This document shows, one piece after another, positions 30,441 through 37,908 of a stretch of 37,908 nucleotides of DNA (the first letter of the stretch is position 1; each line of letters begins with the position of its first letter). The position numbers and the translations under genes are program-made. Source of the DNA: Priapulus caudatus (lineage: Eukaryota; Priapulida; Priapulimorpha; Priapulimorphida; Priapulidae). The notes under the pieces are model-generated. The model made no database searches. It had not been told where the DNA came from and saw only the letters and a list, made by a program, of their open reading frames with translations. The stretch lies in the NCBI RefSeq assembly GCF_000485595.1, contig NW_014577549.1, forward strand, positions 87,235-125,142, in the 5' to 3' direction.

Positions 30441-32545
30441 TGCCAGGATGCTGCGACGTGCGGATGCTGCGACGTGCGGACGCTGCGACGTGCGGATGCT
30501 GCGACGTGCTCGCGTGCGGATGCTGTGACGTGCTCGCACGCGGACGCTGCGAACGCGCGTTGGCGGCGCTAACGTTGTGGTTTGCGGACGCGGCGTCGGA
30601 CATCGTCCGCGACGGCTTTTTCGCGGACGCTGCGACGCGCGGACGCTGCGACGCTTGCGACGTCGCGGATCGCTTGGCGACGTAGCGGATGCTGCGACGC
30701 GCGGGACGCTGCGACGTGACCTACGAGGGACGCCTCTAGTGCGGACGCGCTGGCGCGACGCTGCGACGCCGGCGGACGCTGCGTACGTGCGGATGCTGCG
30801 ACGCCTGGCGTGACGCTGCGACGCGCGCCGACGCTGCGTACGCGCGGACGCTGCCGACGCGCCGGACGCTGCGACGTCCTCGCGGACGCTGCGACGTTCG
30901 GCGGACGCTGCGACGTCGCGGACGCTGCGACGTGCGGGATTGCCTCGACGCTTTTCGCTGGGGCCTTGACGCTGCGACGCTTGTGCGACGTGTTGTGGCG
31001 GACGCTGCGACCGCTCGCGGACGCTCTTGCGACGCGCGTGGATGTCTGCCGACGCTCGCGGATCCCGCTGCCACGCTGTCGGACCTCTTGCGCACTGTGC
31101 AGACGCTGCGACGCGACGTGCGGACGCTGGACGCCGCGGACGGCTGCCGAGCGCCGGCGGACCGCGTGCGACGCCCGGACTCGCGGGTTGCGACGTTCTG
31201 CTGGACGCGTGCGACGTGCGGGGATGCTGCGACGTGTGGACGTGTGCGAGTGGCGGACGCTGCGACGCCCTCTCCGGCGGGACGCTGCGACGTGCGGAGC
31301 CGCTCTCGCTATTGCGACGCGGCGGGGGAGCGGACGCTTGCGACGCCGTCGTTGGTCTCGTCCGAGCGGACGCTTGCGACGTGGACTCGCTGCGACGCGT
31401 GCGACGTGCGGACGCTTCTGCGTACGTGCGCGACGCGCGCTGCGACGTCTGGCGGATCGCTGCCGACGGCGGATGCTGCCGGCACGTCGCTGGACGCTTG
31501 CGCGCGCGACGCGGCCGAGCGCGCGGACGCTGCGGACGCCGCGACGCTGCGACGTGCCGGACGCTGCGACGTCTGCGCGATGCTGCGACGTGTGGGACGC
31601 TGCGACGCGCTGACGCTGCGCGACGCCGCGACGCGGTGCGACTTCGTGCGGCAGACGTGCGAAGCAACAGCGGACGGCTGCGGTACGCGGCGGATCGCTG
31701 GTTGCGACGTGGCGGACGCTGCGACGCTTGCGACGTCTTGCGGACGCTGCGACGTCGCGGGACGTGCCGACCGTGCGGCGACGCTGCGACGCTGCCGGAT
31801 GTGCCTGCGACGTCGCGGCGGACGGCTGCGACGGCGGCGGGGACGCCCTGCGCGTCGCGGATGCGTGCGCGCGCAGGACGCTGCGACCGCGGACGGCTGC
31901 GACGTGCGGGACGCCCCCCCCCCCCCCCTGCCGACCGGCGGTCCGGGGCGGGATTGCTGCCCGACGTCCGCGGACGCTGCGAGCAGCGCAGGACGCTGCC
32001 GACGGTAGCGGATGCTGCGACCGCGGCGGGACGCTTCGACCGCTGCGGATGCTGCGACGCGCGGCAGGACGCTGCGTACGCTCTGTGGTGGCGGCGCTGC
32101 GACTGCTGTACTTGCTGGACGCTGCCGACGCTGGGATTGCTGCCGACGCGCGGACGCTGCGACTGTTTTGCGGCACGCTGCGACGTCGCCTCCGGCGAGT
32201 GTTCTGCCGGCGGACGCTGCCGACTGCGCGGCGACGCTGCCGACGCTCGCGGACGCTTTGCGACTCGCTCAGCACCGCGGATGCTGCCGCGCAATTCGGC
32301 CCTCCCCGCGGACGCGCGACGTGCGGACGCTGCGACGCCCCCGCGGGACGCTGCCGACTAGTTGCTCGCACCAGCGGTCGCTGCGACGCCGCGGACCGCT
32401 GCGCGCGCGCGGTGTCCGCGGACGCTTGCCGATCGCGCCGGCGGACGCATGCGCACGCCTGGCGACGCTGCCGATCGTTGTCCGACCCGGTCCTATCCAC
32501 GCGGACGCTGCCGACGTGCTCGCGTTGTGTGCTGCGTGCGTGCGT
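30441..32545. repeat. 16-bp GC-rich minisatellite, right arm
   Basis: Reverse-complement units GCGGACGCTGCGACGY, about 2.1 kb. Units next to the core carry GGATGC (the CpG-decayed form), and those further out GGACGC, mirroring the left arm. A C run lies near 31914-31929. Long open frames on both strands are a product of the 16-bp period. The array ends about 150 bp before CTNNAL1 exon 2. Confidence 0.9.
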
Positions 32546-32691
32546 GCGTGTGTTGTAAGTGCGCGGTGCAGCAGGGACATGGCATGGCTACCGGTAAGCG
32601 TGATGTTTCGTGGTGATGCGGGATGTGGGGGGTGATGGGGTGATGGGGTGATGCGGGAGTCGCATCATGTAATGTATGCCTTACATTTCAG

Positions 32692-32792
32692 ATCACCACG
32701 CTCGTCAACCACAAGGAGAAGCCGATCGCGTCAGCGAAAACATGCCGTGCGATCGTGCGAGTGGGACAGGCTGCGAGCCTCGCCGTCGAAAG
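32692..32792 (+). CDS. CTNNAL1: Alpha-catulin exon 2 (gene continues beyond window)
   Basis: After acceptor TTACATTTCAG the exon reads ITTLVNHKEKPIASAKT and continues CRAIVRVGQAASLAVE, then AG of the next codon. It matches ITTLINHKDN and AIQRVGQAVNLAVGRF of vertebrate alpha-catulin and follows directly on exon 1 (LVTQ). The 101 bases leave phase 2. The donor is AG|GCAAGT, the standard form of the rare GC-AG intron class; there is no GT alternative at the right place. Codons are GC-rich at third positions, unlike exon 1. Exon 3 was not found up to the window end. Confidence 0.93.
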
Positions 32793-33634
32793 GCAAGTGA
32801 ACGTCACATCATCGATGACTCATCGTCAGCGCGTGCTTCGTGGCTTCGTGACCCCATACCATCCCAGGGGTTAAAATTAGCATATATGTAGCATATATCG
32901 ATACTTTTCCGTGCCGATCGGGTCTGCTGGCAGGAAAATTGATAGTACCCATTTTTCCCGTGGAAATGTTGTAACCTTTCAACCCACTCACCCCATTACT
33001 ACTCCCTTGTAGGCAATCATTCCCCCCGGTGTCGAAATTTAATTTTTTGAGTGAGGCGCCTACTGGGTTATGTTTGATGGGAAAATTTTCAGGGTACTGT
33101 GGCAAGTTGGAGGGGCACAAGGGTAAACAGTTTCTTTGCAGAAGAGTTGTTGATATAACTTTATATAGGCACAGTGGGACAAAGTAGGTTACATGCACAA
33201 TGCAGAATTTATGGGAAGGGCTTCATGGCAAAGCATGTAGGGCACCCTCCGTGGTTTAGTTCCATGTATGTTGTCCATGGGCACCACGAAAAATGCGGAC
33301 GGTAAATGTGGTGCTTGTAAAATTCAGGGACCCTTGTCGCCTGGATTTTTACCTCAGCCAAAAAAACTCCATGTGCATGCTGCCGCTCCCTCCTCTCCCT
33401 CTCTTCCACATTGTGACTATCCCTCAGCGCATTGGAGGCGGCGAGAGTGTATCTGATTTTAAATTGTGTTCATATGATAAAAAATGTGTGATTAGGTAAT
33501 GCCGTGAATATTTAATAAGTCGTGCATATGTAATTACCCTTCCGGCATTGCTCGATGTCCGTCTAGGAAGCGTTTGCGCTTCCGTAGAGTTAGCTTGCTA
33601 TACACATGCGAGCTAATCCCCATCCCTCCCCTTA

Positions 33635-33896
33635 GGCCATCCTTAAAAAATTCTATGTTTGCTGTTCCCCGACCCATGATTTCTTTAGTAGGTAGGTAGG
33701 TAGGTATTTTTTTGTGAGGCATAATAGTTATTTTAAGTCTGTCCTCATGTTTGCCACACATGCTTTGTGTTTCAGTCTTAACTATAAAAAATAAAAAAAT
33801 AAAAATGTAACCCAAAATGTAAAAAAAAAAATTTGAGTTGCGGCTATTTTCGTGGGTCAGTTGGAGGACAGCAAACATAATTTTTTAAGGATGGCC
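33635..33896. mobile_element. PIF/Harbinger-like MITE, copy 3
   Basis: 262 bp with complete inverted ends GGCCATCCTTAAAAAATT / AATTTTTTAAGGATGGCC and TTA direct repeats on both sides (33632-33634 and 33897-33899). This is the copy that defines the superfamily assignment. Confidence 0.85.
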
Positions 33897-34139
33897 TTAC
33901 ACGCACGCACTGCAGGGCTTGATGCCGTGATGATTTCCCACGTAAACCCCCCTCTCCAGCGACTCACTGTCTGCTCATCATTCCTTGTATATAAGCTGAG
34001 CTGCTGTTACCCTCCTCCCCCTCTGTCCCTGTAATGGTTTCTCTCTAGGAACCCCATCCCCCCAGCCTGCTGTTTGCTAGCTTTGGTTGGAGGTTAGTGG
34101 GAGATATATCAGTGAGAGGAAGGCACGGGAGAGTACAGG

Positions 34140-37100
34140 CATGCCACAGTTATCAGTAAGAAGGGGGAAGTAGCAGCATGACACAGTTATCAGTGACAAG
34201 GGGGAAGTAGCATGACACAGTTATCAGTGACAAGGGGGAAGTAGCATGACACAGTTATCAGTGGTAAGGGAGGAGCAACATGACACAGTTATCAGTGGTA
34301 AGGGAGGAGCAACATGACACAGTTATCAGTGGTAAGGGAGGAGCAACATGACACAGTTATCAGTCAAGTGGTAGGGAGGAAGCACAAATGACACCAAAAT
34401 TATCAGTGGTAAGGGAGGATCAACATGTCAGCAGTTATCAGTGGTTTTTAAGTAGGAGCAGCATGACCAGTTAATCAGTGGTAAGGGGAAGCACACTTAT
34501 GACAGCAGTTATGCCAGTGTAAAGCGGAGGCAGGCAGCATGAATACAGCTTAGTCAGTGGTAAGGGAGGAGAACACATCGACACATTTATCAATGGTAAG
34601 GAGAGCAGCATGACACAGATTATCAGTAATAAAGGGAGGACAACATGACACAGTTATCAGTGGTAAGGGAGGAGCAAACATGACACAGTTATCAGATGGT
34701 AAGGGGGAGCAGCATGACCACAGATAATCAGTGGATAAGGCGAGGAGCAGCAATGACATAGTTATCATGGTAAGGGGAGGCAGCATACACACTTTATCAT
34801 GGTAAGGAGGAGAACAAATGACACAGTTATCAAGTGTAAGGGAGAGCAGCATGACACACGTTATCAGTGGTAACGGGAGGAGCAGCATGACACAGTTATC
34901 AGTGGTAAGGGGGAGCAACATGCCACAGTTGTCAGTGGTAACGGGGAGGAGTCAGCCATGACACAGTTTAATCAGTGGTAAGGTGAGGAGCAACATGGAC
35001 ACAATTATCAGTGGTAAGGGAGGGGTAGCATGACACAGTTATCTAGTGGGAAGGAAGGACAACATGACACAAGTTGATCAGTGGTAAGGGAGGAGCATAC
35101 ATGACATAAGTTAATCCGTGGTTAAGGGAGGAGCATGGACACAGTTTATCAGTGGTAAGGAGATAAACATGACACAGTTAATCAGTGGTAAGGGAGGCGC
35201 AAACCATGACACAGTTTATCAGTGTAAGGAAGGAGCAAACCATGAACCAGTTATCAGTGGTTAACGGGAGGACAAGCATGACAATAGTTATCAGTGTAAG
35301 GGAGGAGCATGATCGACACAGTTATCAGTGGTAAGGGGAGAGCAACATGAACAGTTATCAGTGGTAAGGTAGGACGCAACATGACACAGTTTATTCAAGT
35401 GGTAAGGGAGGAGCAACATGACACAGTTATCCCAGTGGGAAGGTAGGAGCAAGCATGACACAGTTATCAGTGGGTAAGGGAGAGCAGCATGACACAGTTA
35501 TTCAGTGTAAGGGAAGGAGCAACATGAACACATGTTATGCAGTGGTAAGGGGGGAGCAACATGACTACAGTTTCATGTAAGGGAGGAGCCACATGACAAC
35601 AGTTTATCAGTGGTAAGGAGGAGCAACATGACACAGTTATCAGTGGTAAGGGAGGAGCAACATGACCCAGTTATCAGTGCGTAAGGGAGGAACAACATGA
35701 CGCAGTTATCAGTGGTAAGGAGGAGCAACATGACACAGTTATCAGTGGTATGGGAGGAGCAAACATGACGCAGTTATCAGTGGAAGGGAGGATCAGCATT
35801 GACAGCAGTTTCATGTATGGGAGGAGCAACATTACACAGTTATCATGGTACGGAGCGCAACATGACGACAGTTATCAGTTCAAGGGAGGGGGCACATGAC
35901 ACAGGTTATCATGTACAGGGAAGAGCAACTGACACATTAGTCATGTAAGGGAGGACAAACATGACACAGTTATCAGTGGTAAAGGGAGGAGTCAACATGA
36001 CCACAGTTATCAGTGGTAATGGAGAGGCAACATGAACACAGTTATCAGCTGGTAAGGGAGGAGCAACATCGAAAGCAGTTATCAGTGGTAAGGGGGGAGC
36101 AACATGACACAGTTATCAGTGGTAAGGGAGAGCAACATACACAGTATCAATGTAAGGGGAAGCAACATGAACAATTATCAGTGGTAAGGGAAGAGCAGCA
36201 TGACACAGTTATCAGTGGTAAGGGAGGAGCAGCATGACACAGTTATCAGTGGTAAGGGAGGAGCAGCATGACACAGTTATCAGTGGTAAGGAGAGCAAAT
36301 GACACAGTTATCAGTGTAAGGAGGAGCAACATGACACAGTATCAGTGGTAAGGGAGAGCAACATTGACACAGTTATCAGTGGTAAGGGAGAGCGAGCATG
36401 ATACACAGTTACAGTGGTAAAGGGAGGAGCAAACATGAACACAGTTATCGTGTAAGGGAGGAGCAACATGACACAGTTATCAGTGTTAAGGAGGAGCAAC
36501 ATAACAACGTTATCAGTTGGTAAGGGAGGAGCAACATGACACAGTATTATCAGTGTAAGGGAGGAGCAGCATGATACAGTTATCAGTGGATAAGGGAGGA
36601 GCCCAACATGAACACCAGTTATCAGTGTAAGGGAGGAGCAACATGACACAGTATCAGTGGGAAAGGGGCGGAGCAAACATGAACACAGTATCAGTGGTAA
36701 GGGAGGCAGAACATGACACACGTTATCTGGTAAGGGAGCGAGCAACCTGGACATCAGTTATCAGTGGAAGGGGAGCCCAACATGACACAGTTATCATGGT
36801 AAGGGAGGAGCAACATGACACGTTATCAGTGGTAAGGGAGGGGCAGCAAATGACACAGTTTATCAGTGGTAAGGAGGAGGCAGCAACATGACACTAGTTT
36901 ATCAGTGGTAAGGGAGGAGCAACCATGACACAGTTATCATGTGTAAGGGAGGATCAACATGACACAGTTATCAGTGGTAAGCGGAAGAGCAACATGACAC
37001 AGTATCAGTGGTAAAGAGGAGCAACATGACACAGTTATCAAGTGGTGAAGGGAGGAAGCAACATGAAGCAGTTATCCAGTGGCTAAGGGAGGAGCAAACA

Positions 37101-37908
37101 TTGACACAGTTTATCAGTGGTAAGGGAGGAGCCAACATGTCACAGCTTATCAAGTGGTAAGGAGTAGGAGCCATGACACAGTTATCAGTGGTAAGGGAGA
37201 AGCAATATGACACAGTTATCAGCTGGTAAGGGAGGAGCAGCAATGATACAGTTATCAGTGTAAGGGAGGAAGAAACATGACACAGTTATCAGTGGTAAGG
37301 ATGAGCAGCATGACACAGTTATCAGTAATTAAGGGAGGAAGCAACATGACACATCGTTATGCAGTGGTAAGGAGGAGCAACATGACAGCAGTTTATCAGT
37401 GGTAAAGGGAGGAGCAGCATGACACAGTAATCAGTGCTAAGGGAAGGAGAGCATGACATTAGTTTCAGTGGTAAGGGAGGAGCCATCATGACAACCCAGT
37501 TATCGTGTAAGGGAGGAGGCAACATGACACAGTTATCAGTGGTAAGGAGGAGCAGCATCGACACAGTTTTATCAGTGTAAGGGAGGACAGCAATGACACG
37601 TTATCAGTGGTAAGGGAGGAGCAACATGACAATCAGTTATCAAGTGTAAGGAGGACATGCATGAACACAGTTATCAGTGGTAAGGAGGAGCACATGACCA
37701 CAATTAATCAGTGGTAAGGGAGGGGTAGCATGACACAGTTATCAGTGGGTAAGGAATGAGCAACATGAACAGTATCAGTGTAAGGAGGGAGCAACATGAC
37801 ATAGTTATCGAGTGGTAAGGGAGGAGCATGACACAGTATATCAGTGGTAAGGGAGGAGCCAACATGAACACAGTTATCAGTGGTAAAGGGAGGAGAACAA
37901 TGACACAG
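34140..37908. repeat. 34-bp minisatellite, runs to the window end
   Basis: About 110 units of 34 bp, core ATGACACAGTTATCAGTGG followed by TAAGGGAGGAGCAAC. The first units (34165-34350) are nearly identical; afterwards single-base indels occur in almost every unit. Minus-strand frames rich in Leu, Pro and Thr are repeat artefacts. Confidence 0.93.

Larger units (their letters stand above)
15298..32691 (+). other. CTNNAL1 intron 1 (17.4 kb)
   Basis: Donor GTGAGT at 15298 and acceptor TTACATTTCAG ending at 32691. It contains a foldback element, dispersed MITEs, and the whole inverted-repeat and minisatellite complex from 20.2 to 32.5 kb. Segments 15298-15896, 16359-16596, 16801-18129 and 18438-20199 show no gene. 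The intron is interrupted by an assembly gap, so its true length is unknown. Confidence 0.85.
32793..37908 (+). other. CTNNAL1 intron 2 (partial)
   Basis: Begins with GC donor GCAAGT. 32800-33634 is unremarkable sequence without recognised exons; a MITE and a 34-bp minisatellite follow to the window end. Confidence 0.8.

Noticed and set aside
30306-32558. Open frames up to 660 codons in the right arm
   Set aside because: Same repeat in reverse orientation; the peptides are permutations of the repeat translation.
34550-37564. Minus-strand frames with Leu-Pro-Thr-Asp-Asn repeats
   Set aside because: Translations of the 34-bp minisatellite broken by indels, not proteins.
34140-37908. Regular array resembling a CRISPR
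   Set aside because: Units are contiguous with no unique spacers, and the DNA is animal.

Overview
The window is metazoan nuclear DNA, most likely from a marine invertebrate. It holds spliced genes of conserved animal families, long introns, many non-autonomous transposons and large minisatellite blocks. I could not identify the species. Four protein-coding loci can be read, three of them from short exons that only appear once splice sites are considered.

Layout. (1) 1-1726, plus strand: the last two coding exons of an Sp1/Sp3/Sp4-type zinc-finger transcription factor, then a repetitive 3' region. (2) 2.3-8.1 kb: gene-poor DNA with a pogo/Tigger-like element, a short LTR retroelement on the minus strand, an 80-bp-arm palindrome and a PIF/Harbinger-like MITE. 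(3) 8108-9727, minus: a complete intronless MFSD1-family lysosomal transporter. (4) 9865-15102, minus: complete IER3IP1 (Yos1 family) in three exons of 91, 99 and 56 coding bases. Its stop lies only 137 bp upstream of the MFSD1 start. Its introns carry MITEs and foldback elements whose spacers contain TTAGGG-like tracts. (5) 15199 onward, plus: alpha-catulin (CTNNAL1). Exon 1 (15199-15297) is head to head with IER3IP1 across 96 bp holding a perfect CRE. Exon 2 is at 32692-32792 and ends in a GC donor; the rest of the gene lies beyond the window.

The striking structure is inside the 17.4-kb intron 1 of alpha-catulin. From about 20.2 to 32.5 kb there is a giant inverted repeat: 16-bp GC-rich minisatellite, a roughly 1-kb unique core, a CA tract and a 10-bp minisatellite, all reappearing in reverse complement. 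Between the arms lie two direct copies of a 750-820 bp block and a 25-N gap. Indel noise differs strongly between copies, so part of this is probably uncorrected long-read gap filling, although the repeats themselves look real. From 34.1 kb to the end, intron 2 is a 34-bp minisatellite that also becomes noisy.

Functionally the genes are a transcription factor, a lysosomal transporter, an ER-Golgi trafficking factor and a cytoskeletal/signalling scaffold. They share no pathway. Their link is regulatory geometry: a shared promoter for IER3IP1 and CTNNAL1, and a possibly shared transcript for IER3IP1 and MFSD1.
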